Assembly: GCA_021234155.1 (NCBI GenBank)
Contig: JAJEKV010000071.1
Location: 1,995,138 to 2,059,137, forward strand
DNA length: 64,000 nt
Direction of reading: 5' to 3'
From: Isoetes taiwanensis
Taxonomy: Eukaryota; Streptophyta; Lycopodiopsida; Isoetales; Isoetaceae
Within the stretch, counting starts at the first letter, position 1. Each line of letters begins with the position of its first letter. The translations under genes and the position numbers were made by a program. The notes under the pieces were generated by a model. It had not been told where the DNA came from and searched no databases. It was given only the letters and a program-made list of their open reading frames with translations. Below, piece by piece: positions 1 through 10,557 of the stretch.

Positions 1-1355
1 GAAAAGGTAAAAGCTATACAAGAATGGCCACAACCTCAATCTGTAAGGGAAATCCGGGCATTCATAGGATTAGCTGGATATTATCGCAGGTTTGTAAAGC
101 ATTTTTCCAGGAAAGCAGCTCCATAACCACCCTACTTCAAAAAGACTTAGCATTCCAATGGTCAGAGGTATGTAACCAAAGTTTTCAAATTCTAAAAGAT
201 GCCTTGACGCATGCACCAATCTTAAAGATTCCATCTATGGAGCGGGACTTTTGTGTGGTAACTGATGCCTCAGGCACTGGGATTGGATGTGCTTTATTAC
301 AGGATGGCCATGTGTGTGCGTATGCATCAAAGAAACTTAATCCAGCTGAATGGAATTATCCAACCCATGATTTGGAAATGCTTGCAATTGTGCATGCTTT
401 AAAGTTATGGAGGCATTATCTTTTGGGTAGGAAATTTCTCCTCAAGACCGATCATCAGAGTCTTAAGTATTTCCTGACGCAGCCTCAGCTAAGTAATCGC
501 CAGAAACGATGGATGCAACTGCTGCAGGAGTATGATCTCACTATAATGTATCAGCCTGGGAAAGATAACATAATTGATGATGTGTTGTCCCGACGATCAT
601 ACTGTGCTGCCATTAGTGTTGCTAATATGCAATGGGACAGCAATCTCACGCAGTTGATCCGGGAGGATTCTTATTTCCAGCCTATAATAGCAGCACTTGA
701 GAAAGGGAAAAATAAGAATCCCTATAAGATTGAAGCATCCAAGTTATTCTGCCACAATCGGTTGTGCATACCAGATAATGCCGACCTTAAACAACAGATT
801 ATGAAGGAAGCTCATGATAGTCCAGTATCGGGTCATCCAGCAGTTCAGAAAACTCTTCGTAAGTTCCGCAAGCAGTTCTTTTGGCCTAGCATGAAGAAAG
901 AAATTTTAGGCTACGTGGCCAGATGTTTACCATGCCAGAAGGTGAAAGCCTCTCACCAGAAGGTCGCAGGGGAATTGCAATCGTTGGATATTCCTGCTAC
1001 AAAACGGGAAAGTATAGGTATGGATTTTATTGTGGGATTGCCTAAGACACGAGCAGGATATGATTCCATCTATGTAGTAATGGATCGTCTCACCAAGCAA
1101 GCGCACTTTATGCCAACCAAAATCATGGCTACTGCTGCAGATGTTGCTAAGATTTTCATCAAGGATATATTCCCTCTGCATGGTATGCCTAAGGTTATTG
1201 TGTCAGACCGAGACACGCGCTTTGTTGGCCAGTTTTGGCAAGCATTATTCCACGGGGTTGGAACCCAATTACGGATGAGTACAGCCTATCATCCTCAAAC
1301 CGATGGTCAAGTTGAAAGAGTTAATCAGGTTGTCGAGGACATAACCAACCACTAG
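1..1355 (+). pseudogene. Ty3/gypsy pol fragment (RT end, RNase H, integrase)
   Basis: Remnant of the polyprotein of a Ty3/gypsy LTR retrotransposon, cut by the window start. Frame 1 opens with the C-terminal end of reverse transcriptase (FIGLAGYYRRFVKHFS). A single-base loss near 120-125 moves the reading to frame 3, which stays open to the stop at 1353-1355. That part holds RNase H (VTDASGTGIGCALLQDG, then LKTDHQSLKYFL), the HHCC zinc finger of integrase (about 810-950), and the integrase core with its two Asp motifs (MDFIVGLPKT and VSDRDTRF). It stops at GQVERVNQ, so the catalytic Glu is present but the chromodomain or C-terminal end and the LTR are lost. A homologous tail is not visible after 1355. 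The family is clear; the lineage within gypsy is not. Confidence 0.95.
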
Positions 1356-1411
1356 CAATTCAATCAAAGTCCATGCCATTTGATATCCCTTTGGCTTTAC
1401 ATATCGTTGCT

Positions 1412-1493
1412 AAATTTGTGCATTCTCTCTAAAATCACCATTCCATCCAACCAAATTTGTGCATTCTCTCTAAAATCACCATTCCATCCAACC
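1412..1493. repeat. Two tandem copies of a 41-bp unit
   Basis: Units 1412-1452 and 1453-1493 are essentially identical (start AAATTTGTGCATTC, end CCATCCAACC). They lie directly after the truncated integrase and may mark the break point. Confidence 0.9.
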
Positions 1494-1526
1494 ACATGCT
1501 TCGCATTAACTTATATTTGTACGTAT

Positions 1527-1554
1527 GCCCGATAACGCCGGGCACCATAACTAG
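1527..1554 (+). mobile_element. Helitron 3' terminus (hairpin plus CTAG)
   Basis: A GC-rich foldback (GCCCG...CGGGC) is followed seven bases later by CTAG and then T. This is the canonical Helitron 3' end, and the A|T target context fits. A near-identical end (AACGCCGGGCA, then CCATAACTAGT) recurs at 31017-31045, so both belong to one family. The 5' TC end was not identified. Confidence 0.6.
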
Positions 1555-3207
1555 TATCTACTAAAGCAACTAAATGTTAAAGTCACCCCAAAGTTTAACG
1601 TTAATGTTGTAATCCCATTACATCTTTAAAGTCACCTTTAATATTTGATCCACCTTTATATAAAGGCCTCATTTATTGCTACAACCTTTTGGCTCCTCCC
1701 ACCTGGCATCTTTCGCCTCACCTCGAGCGGCTTCTTCTTGGACTTCGGCCATACTAGTTGCATTTGACCTCCAAGTTCTTGGCTATGGATGCTACACAAT
1801 TAGTCAAGCCCCTCCCATTCCCCCTCCACCCCCCTTGTTATTTTACTAGGTTAGTATGTATGCTTGATTTTGATGATATAAAATTATGTTCATGTTGTTT
1901 ATATGTTTAATTTACGATCTTGGTGAATGACATAGCTCTTAAGCTTGCATTCATTGCATATAATAAAGAGGAATTATCTTATAGTTAAATCCTTGGCCTG
2001 GAATAATAGTATGCTTTTGTTAGTATGCTCCTAGTTCTAGATGCCTTGAACCTTATTCGGCTCTCAAGTCAAGCACGCCTATGATTCATGGACCAGCTGG
2101 GGGGCTTGCCACAAGCTGAGTAGACGCATATATACTTGTAATCTAGTTCAATTTGGCATCAACGAGATTGGCTCACCAGTTGGGGATGCATGAAGGGCAA
2201 AGATGGATGTTCCCCTAATGATGAGTATATTTGGTAGGTGATCGTCGACTCCATCCCTTGGAAATACTGGCTAGACTTTAATTCTCAAGGCATCATTTCT
2301 TATTTTTGCTTACAGATGCTTAGGCCCATACTCAGATGGATCCTCGAGGAGTACGCCTTAGCGAGTCCTTGGACTACTGGATGGGCTCTTCTATGGGTGT
2401 TGTGGTCCCTAAACTCTAGGTCCTACCTCTGGCATTCATGTCAACAGTCATCTCCAACTTTTGAAGCAGAAGTATGATGCTGGGCTCTCAAAATTGAAGC
2501 CTTTAGGGTTTGAAACAGGAGGGGGAAGCCAAGGCTGAGGCGGAGGAAATTATCCAGCCATGATTTCTCGGATCCTAACCAGTGTCCACATTTTTTGGTT
2601 TTGATCTTGCCAATTAACTCAAGAAAATGCAAAGAAAAAACTCCCAGCAAAAGTTTACCTGTTTCACAGCGGCTCCTCTGCTTCAGCATCGGTTCTTGCG
2701 ATTTGGGGTAAGATTTAAGAAGGGTCTGCATCGGAGGAAAATATCAGTCTGCTATCCGTCTCTGAAAATGCAGCAAATAAAGAAGGATATTTGTACATAA
2801 CTTAGATGAGGAAAGTCCAACGATTTCCCCATCTCCAAGCTCCTTCGATTTAGTGAAATCACTAGACCCAAGCTAGAACGATTCGCCAAAGCTCCAATAT
2901 AAACCTCAGAACGATTTGCCAAATCCCATCTACTTATGTTAAAAGGAACGGTGCAATGCGGGCAATTACTCATAACCGGTGTAACGTGAATCCATGACTG
3001 ACTGCCATAATCATATTTATTGAGATCCACCGCCCAAAGAAATTAGCCGTTTCGCTTAGAAAATTCAAGGCAAGTTGAAGTACACCGGTAAAACAGGAAT
3101 ATTTCCGGAAACCCATTTTTTTCTTCCAAAAGTCACACCCTGAAAAGGGCACACCGGCATCAGCTGGAACCCCAAGAAACATTTTAAATAAGTAGATAGA
3201 ATAGAGT
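1555..3207. other. Non-coding stretch
   Basis: No coding potential that I trust. The short open frames on both strands lack recognisable domains. No strong repeat structure is visible. Confidence 0.5.
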
Positions 3208-3370
3208 TTTTATCGTCCACGGAGACCAATTGGCCTATGGAACCCAGAAAGGAGGTGCAGCAAGCGTATTACTGTCTGGGTTAAAAAAACTCCATCCCGA
3301 AAGGTTTGGGGGGGAAAAACCATGACAGGAATAGGACTGTTGTCAAACTGTACAAACCCTATCATAGGGG
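3208..3370 (-). repeat. SINE/LINE-like retroposon 3' end
   Basis: On the minus strand this ends in TTGGTCTCCGTGGACGATAA followed by a short A/T tail. It is the reverse complement, with divergence, of 4050-4230, over about 160 bp including TTAAAAAAACTCC and a G-run. The same 3' core recurs at 7528-7560, 9001-9035 and 16909-16943. No coding region remains. Confidence 0.6.
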
Positions 3371-4049
3371 GAGAAAAATATGTACACATATCAAATAAGC
3401 GCCCGAGGGCCGAGCTGATCTCGGCGATCCATGACCCCTTGAAGGTATGACCCAACATCCGCACCGAGGCCGTGCTCAACATCTCATGTAGGGGCTGGCC
3501 AGGACGGACCAGCTCAGCATAGCGTAGCTGAATGTCATCGTATGTCGGACAACTCTAGAAGGTATGGCGTTCGTCTTCCACGGAGTGGTTATATTGAGTG
3601 GCTGTGATCAATATTTATTTTGAGGTCCAAAAAGACGTAATATATTAAAAACTTTTGTTCGAAAAAGGTGTACAATAATATATTAAAATAATTATGGAAA
3701 TGAGAGGAGGGTTTATCAATGGCCTTTGTTTTAAATGGATGGCTAGTTATTTAGCTTTTATCCTCAAAATTCCTATTTTCTAAAAACATATTCATACTTC
3801 TATTTCATTATATAATATTTCATCTTCATACTTTATACCCTTGATAGAATTCAAGAGTTTGTAACCACATGTAAGGAGTTACTTAGAGCGATACGGAATT
3901 TTGTGCTACATTTTACCCACCGTCAGTACGTGCCCTAGGGTCGTACATTCAGGAGGTACTGGATCTGTGAGCCCACCTTTGCCCCCGCCTGGCTGCTCGC
4001 TGATCAGGCACTATGGGTACGGTACATGAGTGTATATATTTGTGTGTTT

Positions 4050-4230
4050 TTGCATTTCGTATATTGGAGCAGTTTGTCAGCAGGCTGATTGCTGCCATGG
4101 TTTTTGAAAACCCTTTGGGGCGGGGTTTTTTTAATCCGGGTAGTAATCTGCTTCCTGCGCTTTTGTATTGGGTCCCATAGACCGATTGGTCTCCGTGGAC
4201 GATAAAAATACCTTCCTTCCTTCCTTCCTA
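4050..4230 (+). repeat. SINE/LINE-like retroposon 3' end with (CCTT)n tail
   Basis: Ends with GGTCTCCGTGGACGATAAAA followed by an A-rich junction and a CCTT microsatellite at about 4211-4230. It forms an inverted pair with 3208-3370. Retroposons that end in a simple repeat show this layout. A middle piece of the same family recurs at 5052-5100 (ATTAAAAAACCCCGCCC). Confidence 0.65.
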
Positions 4231-4400
4231 TAGATTCTAGCTCATATTATATTGCGTAGATAATCCTAGCTCATATTATATTGTCTATATTATATTGTCA
4301 TATTATATTATCATATTATATTGTTTGATGCATAACTTTCATATGTTTAATGCATAAGTTTACATAGGTTTAATGCATATGTTTACATAGCTTTAATAGG
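4231..4400. repeat. AT-rich tandem repeat
   Basis: Repeated CATATTATATTGT units are followed by repeated GTTTAATGCATA/TTTACATAG units. Non-coding. Confidence 0.8.
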
Positions 4401-4435
4401 TTTAATGAACCATTTTAGAATGGTACCTCTGCAGA

Positions 4436-4815
4436 AATAACCTCTAGCCTTCGGAACTGAGTTTTTTTACCTTAAGCTATTTTCTCGACTCGCGAGTGCA
4501 TTTTTTACCCTGAGTTGTCTTTCTCGGAGTCGAGAAAGGCTCTCAGAACTGCATTTCTCGACCTCAAAACTGTGTTTTTCACTCTGAGCTGCCTTTCTTG
4601 GAGTCGAGAAAGGCCCTCAGAATTGCATTGTTCAAGCTGTCTTTCTCGACTAAGGTCCTCATACCTAAATTTTTCACTTTGAGCTGCCTTTCTAGACTCA
4701 CAATGCCCTCAGAACTGTGTTTTCACTCTGAGTTATGAGAAAGGCCCTTAGACCCATTCTGATCTGCCTTTTTCGACCGAGAAAGGCTCTCAGTCGTACG
4801 TTTTTTCAAAAATGG
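4436..4815. repeat. Degenerate tandem repeat (about 65-75 bp unit)
   Basis: Five or so diverged copies carry the shared strings GCCCTCAGAACTG, TTTTTCACTCTGAGCTGCC and TTTCTCGACTCGAGAAAGG. The last includes a small palindrome. Confidence 0.75.
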
Positions 4816-5320
4816 CCTTGAGAACTAGTTTTCATTTCATTCTAGAATGGGACTCGCATGAAACCAACAAACCGCCCGTAGACTTGCATCTCATTCATCT
4901 CAGCAGATTTTCTACAATGGTGGATAATGGGTAGTCGCACACATGCGAACTACCCACAAAAAAATAAAGGGAAAATCCAATTATATCATTTGGACCCCAA
5001 CAAAATACAATGCTAATAGAGATTGGGCTAGTGTACCTGCCGAAAGCTTATCACCGGGATTAAAAAACCCCGCCCTTTCGGGTTTTCGAGGAAAAACCCT
5101 AGTGATAAGCCTTTGGCAAGGGGCTTAGACAAACGTAAGGCATAAAAATCGCTCCCAAAACCCACGAATGGAGAAGTCGAAAACAGATGCCGCTCGCTAA
5201 CCTGTACCTGCACATCACCAACAAAACAACAAGACAAAACAAACCTCCCAGAGTGGAAGGGCTGATTACGCGCGTGCCACGCGATAAAAATACAAAAACA
5301 AAGAAGGGGGGAGGGTGGGT

Positions 5321-5848
5321 TCAAAGAGAAATAGGTACTGCTGAGAGAAGAGGAAGCGCCGATGAGACGTCGATGCAGAAACACGCCTAAAATAGCGAAC
5401 TCCCCAACCCAGAACGGGCATGCGCCACCGCATGCATGCATGCAGATGCTCGCCCCATTCTAGAATGGCGATCCGATGTCTCGGATCGATGGGATTCTAG
5501 AATGGGACTCGCGATGAAACCAACAAAACCGCTACCAATACCAAAGGACTTCCTTACAAACTAAGATCGAGGACGAAGGTCACGGGACTAAGGCTAAAGG
5601 CCGGAAAGGACAAAGATGAAAGAACGCCAAATTAGCCAAACCAAAGCGGGAAGAAGCCCCCTCCCCGCCGGAAAACAATTCAAAGAGAAATAGGTACTGC
5701 TGAGAGAAGAGGAAGCGCCGATGAGACGTCGATGCAGAAACACGCCTAAAATAGCGAACTCTCGCATGCGCCGCCCGCATGCATGCAAAACCTGCATGCT
5801 CGTCCCATTCTAGAATGGCGATCCGATGTCTCGGATCGATGGGATTTG
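5321..5848. repeat. Direct duplication of about 170 bp with CCATTCTAGAATGG palindromes
   Basis: Copies at 5321-5492 and 5680-5848 share CAAAGAGAAATAGGTACTGC through GATCCGATGTCTCGGATCGA. Each copy ends around the perfect 14-bp palindrome CCATTCTAGAATGG. A related flank (CATTCTAGAATGGGACTCGC) also occurs at 4838 and 5494. Apparent open frames on either strand here have no recognisable domain. Confidence 0.85.
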
Positions 5849-6152
5849 TCTTATCTGTAGCCTCACTTGACTAACTTGATTCTATCTTTTGCAGTCCTTA
5901 TCTGTGCTTGATAATACATGTTCGGGGGTAATGGAAAGACCTGTTCATTGAAGAAAGATGGCAAGAAGAGGGTGATGACATCAGTTGGATAGGCCAGCGC
6001 GTGGCCCATGAAGCATCTCTTTGTACAGTTTTCTATCATCTTCAAGTTGCTGGCTTGGAATAGGTCAGAGAGTGCTGCACATGACATTGGCATTAGGTGA
6101 TTCGTGTGTGAAGAGGGTGTAATCGTTGTGACAGTACGACCACTATAGTCTC

Positions 6153-6214
6153 TTTATCTTATCTTATCTTATCTTATCTTATCTTATCTTATCTTATCTT
6201 ATCTTATCTTATCT
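6153..6214. repeat. (TTATC)n microsatellite
   Basis: About twelve uninterrupted pentamers. Confidence 0.97.
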
Positions 6215-7199
6215 TCATCACTGTAATATACATTGTAATGAACCCAATTATGAATATGAATTCTTAATTTTTGCATGTCTTGGTAAAGGGATTCACCCTC
6301 ACACGAAAAGATTGTTATTTCCAACGACTCAACTCGCCATGCGAAAAAAAGGTGGTGAAGTGTCTTCGTCAATGGACCGAACCTCATATGAAAAAACTTG
6401 TCTTTCCAATAATTAATTGGGAAAAAAAGGCTTCGCACATCCTTTTTGGGTAAAATAAAAGAGTTCCAACAAAAAAGGGAATTGCATGTGAACCACTTTA
6501 GTCAAATGTGACTTAAGTACTTTCTAAAATTCCCTTTTCATATTTTTTGAATGCATCTGGTGCATTATAAGGTTCTATAGTGTTTAGAAGCATTTGAAAT
6601 TCTCTGAGCATGACTTCAATTGCAATACAATTCTAGAATATGGCTTCTACTTTCTAGTTTCTAGTTTTTTGTACGTGACATTTATGTTTTCTGTGCTCAA
6701 TGAAGTGAGTTGTCTTATACGATGGTTTTTTGCCACAACAACCAATATATGGAGCTTGTTAAGCATGTACTACTATTTTTACATCCGTGTGAGCTGTGAA
6801 TTGAAAATTGAAGGCAAACCCTATTTTGGTGTAAAAACGTTGCTACAGTTTTATTTCTAAGTTCTGCTTTTGCTCAACAACTAGATCATGTAAGACGTAC
6901 TATGTATAATTTCTCTCCTTGTTTCTTATTTAAAGTTGTAAACATAGTTATAGCTCACTAGTTATAGGCAAAGGATGTTTGCTAGAGTTTTTATCTAAAT
7001 TCCCTTCCTAGAGAACATGAATATGCTTACAAAATAGAAAATTTTATTTTTTGTACATTTCTTAACATATCAGACCATGTTGATGTAAACAAACTTTTGT
7101 GAGGTAGAATACATGGCCACTAGTGCATATTTTAGAAATGGTATGGTTAAAGCAATGTCTGAGAGAATTAGCTTATGCACATGAAAAACCACTATAATT
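6215..7199. other. AT-rich non-coding stretch
   Basis: No gene or clear repeat seen. Confidence 0.5.
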
Positions 7200-7373
7200 T
7201 ACAATGGCAATCGCCACAGCATTGCACTCATGGAGAATCTAAATTTTCATGAGCATCCAATTATATTAGCATATATCATCATTATACTTCTGAGGAAGAG
7301 TTCAATTAAACCATTGCAATGGAATATCTTCCTACTCGAGATATGCCAGCTAACATTCTAACGAAAGACATGT
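7200..7373 (+). pseudogene. Ty1/copia RNase H C-terminal remnant
   Basis: Across shifted frames the sequence reads like the end of copia RNase H. It starts NRHSIALMENLNFHEH, matching the DNQ-S-I-A-L...NP-FHER segment. After a frame change it reads HHYTSEEEFN, then a stop, then MEYLPTRDMPANILTKDM, matching the conserved LEYLPTKDMPADILTK block. Frameshifts and a stop make it a fossil. The few hundred bases after it may be the rest of the 3' end and LTR, but no LTR partner is visible. Confidence 0.75.
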
Positions 7374-8995
7374 ATAGTTAGTTGGTTAGTTAGAAGTTTG
7401 TGTACATCATCGGCAAAATCTTAGGCTCAGTTCAACCAACAATAGGAGCATCTGGAGCACTTGGATACTTGTATTCTCAACCCTACGACTATACACACTC
7501 AGTCTATGAATTGAATTGAATTGAATTGGTTTTTAACGTCGTCGGAGACCAATTAGAGGTGCATTAGTGCATTCATATTTTGCTCATATCCTTCTCATTT
7601 TATATATGGCATCCATATCTTTGCATAATTAACCAGTTACTCTATGAACACATGGAATTCTTACTCCCACTTATATAAACACAATATCTACTATGTAGGA
7701 GGTGGTTGCTCTTTCTATGCTTGTGCAAGACTTGTGATTTGATGGTTTATATGCTATTCATGAACTTGCCAATGTTTTTTGAATTTTTATTTCTTTTTCA
7801 AACCAAAAAAACAATATCCCCCATAATACACCAAGACAAAAAGTTCTAAGTTTTTTTTGTTCGATACAAAATGGGGCCATGATAATATCATCTCTTCAAT
7901 ATCTTCATAAAAGCTTACTGCACTTCAATGATGCAGGACAAAGGACATGACAAGAATAATCAGCTTGGCAAAGAGTATGATTTGTTGCTGTGCAAAACAT
8001 ATTTTAATCAACTAGTAGAGTGTGAAACCCAATCAATCCCGCGCGGAAAGTTGCTGTTTTGACCCAGAAAGCTTAACCGCATATGAGCATATTATACATC
8101 ATCAGAAAGTCTCTGAGAGAGCTTTCCAGCGCAATAGAAAGAACTAAAAACATAGTCCCGATTCGAAAGTTATGATAAAAACCATGTTACTATCAAATTT
8201 GCATGGCATGCATTTTGCAAAAAGGTATCTGGATTGAAAATTAAAATAGTAGATTCCTATCTTGATAGATCTAGATCATATCATATGCCCTATGGAATGC
8301 TCTCTCATAAGCTTTTCAAAGATTTTAAGATCAGCTGAATCTGACCTCTGTAGCTCAAGTTATGAGCGCATAAATAATTGATATTTTCTCTCTAGTGCTC
8401 TTCTTTATCTATTTTTAGTGACTTAGATATTATATACAATGGTTTGATAAAAAAGAACCTCTCATAAAAATCTTATTTTTGATTAAACCTTTTTTTTTCC
8501 AACCAAAAATTTGTAAAAAGCATTTGCAAACATAATCAGCCCTATGAATTTGGGACTATAACTAGAAACTGCTAAAATAGTTTTTCTAGGCTTCTTGCAA
8601 GTGAAAGATCATAAAAAGCATATTCTCTTTTACAACAAAATAAGACAGAACATATCACATGCTAGTTGATTAAGAAATATAAAATGAAGAGGATCCATAC
8701 GTTTGCCTTCATTCTATTCTATTCTTCATAATGGACATATCTCATAATGCATACTTTAGAGCAGAAAGATAAACTAAAAGTTTATTTTTTTATACTTGAG
8801 TTGCATTTTGGTGTACAATCGTGCAAGATTCACACTATTGGTTCTAAACTTTTGTTGAGTGTTCAATTGTCTTTTATCAAATTCTACAAGATCGTATCAA
8901 GCTACTATTTTTTTTCTATAGAATCAATTATACAATTTTGTCAAATGGTCAAGAGTCAAGAATCTTGCACTTCTAATTAGACATTTAACAGAATT
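7374..8995. other. AT-rich non-coding stretch with one retroposon end
   Basis: Contains a (GAATT)n run at 7507-7527 abutting another copy of the retroposon 3' core on the minus strand (GTCGGAGACCAATT, 7538-7556). Nothing else is recognised. Confidence 0.5.
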
Positions 8996-9383
8996 GAATT
9001 AATTTCTATCGTCTGCGGAGACCAATTGGCCTATGGGACTCAAATAAATGATATAGCAATGGAGGCGCTCATGATGGCGCTTAGGGTTTCAGCCCCCTTC
9101 GTTTGTTTATAACTCGGGATTCTGGTGTCAGATTTGGGTGTTCTTGGGCTCGTTGGAAAGCTCGTCGCAAGCCCTTTTTGAGGTGTATGATTTGTATGGT
9201 GATTCTTCTGTTTTGGTGGAAAGAACTCGCCTGAAAGTCCCGGCCCTCTTTTGGCGGTGCTAGGGTTTGGTTGCAATTTTCTTTTGGCTGTAACTTCTGC
9301 ATGTGGTGGCTGTTTTGGGCATGTTTGGGCTTGTTGGAAAGCTCTTTAAGCATCCATCCAGTGGTGCTTAATCTTCTCAGAGA

Positions 9384-10523
9384 TTGGCCTATTGGGAAGG
9401 ACTATTCAGCTCTAAAACCTGCCCCCTCTTTTTGTTGGAGATGACAAGATCCAGTCGCAGCTTGCCAAAACATTCTTCTGGTAGTTCTACCATAGTATAT
9501 GGAAGAATTGGAAAAGAATATGCTGCAAATTATCTCAGAATAAATGTACGTGATGCACACAAAATGGCTTGCGAAGGTGCTCTTTCGGCTCCTGAGAGTT
9601 TGGTTTCTTCGGTGCACCTCAATCCTTTAGTGTTGCCTAACATGTCTTCTAGTGGCACGAGTGGGGCCGCCTCAATTGAGACAGGAGCTCCATCTTTCTC
9701 CTCTTCTCAGTTACTTGTTCCAGTTTCGATTCCATATAGTTCATGCCTCTGCCCATACGTCTGGTGAGACTGGAAGACGTGTTGAACGTGTGCCATTGGA
9801 AAACTCTTCTGAAAGTGTCGTACTTCTAATGCACGTTGGAGGATCCTCAGGTTAGGTGATGTGCTCTGATCAATTAGCATCTCTGACAATCATTGGAAGT
9901 TCTGCGGGTCAGGCGAGACCCTCTTTGTCTGCCGAAATTGCTTCTGGGCTAGTGGCACCTCCAACACATGTTGGAGGTGCCTCATGTCAGCCGAGATCTC
10001 ATGTGCCTGTAGAGTGCTCCTCTGGACATGCTGCATCTAATAGTGTTGCACAAGCGGCACTTTCAACACAGGTTGGAAGTTCTTTCACGCGGACTTCTCA
10101 TGGAGGTAGTGCTCGGATGGTAGTGCAACCTACACAAACTGGTGTTTCCCCAGGACAAGTGGTGCGTCCAACGCACGTTGGAGGTCCCTTAGGGCAAGAG
10201 GAGTTTCCCCCTCTTCCCCCCCAGCAGCCTGGGTGACTTCCTCTTCCACCCCTCGAGCTGCGACGACCTCACCTTGGAGATCATCTAACACAGTAGCTCG
10301 AGTTACTGGTGTGCGATTTTCTGAGTGGCTTTGCAAGGGCTTGGCGACGCCAGCCACCTCAGCTCGTGTCTCAGAGGCCATTGCCACCATAGTGGATAAT
10401 AACAAGAAAGAAGTTGTGACGTTCCAGCATAATATATGCTCCCAATATGTATATTATACTGCCACGTCACACGTACATGCCATAGATGACATGTACTTGA
10501 GAGCCGAAGAACGTTGCACCTAG
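9384..10523 (+). pseudogene. ORF3 zone, copy A: unrecognised Ser/Thr-rich protein
   Basis: Three overlapping frames together look like one decayed protein. The first part (about 9440-9620) reads YGRIGKEYAANYLRINVRD, then DAHKMACEGAL. After a frame change a Ser/Gly-rich stretch follows (about 9730-10236, with a TAG at 9853-9855), holding imperfect repeats built around PTHVGG/STQVGS about every 20-30 residues and ending FPPLPPQQPG. A second frame change leads to a last segment (10245-10523), LATPATSARVSEAIATIVDN to DDMYLRAEERCT. Both end segments have a helical look with faint histone-fold patterning, which I treat as a hypothesis only. I recognise no family. Confidence 0.4.
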
Positions 10524-10557
10524 GGGCCAAGAGTTGCACCTAGGGGGCAACCTCGAA

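Noticed and set aside
5028-5797. Open frames of 60-140 codons around 5-5.8 kb
   Set aside because: They fall in duplicated non-coding repeats and encode the same low-complexity string in both copies.
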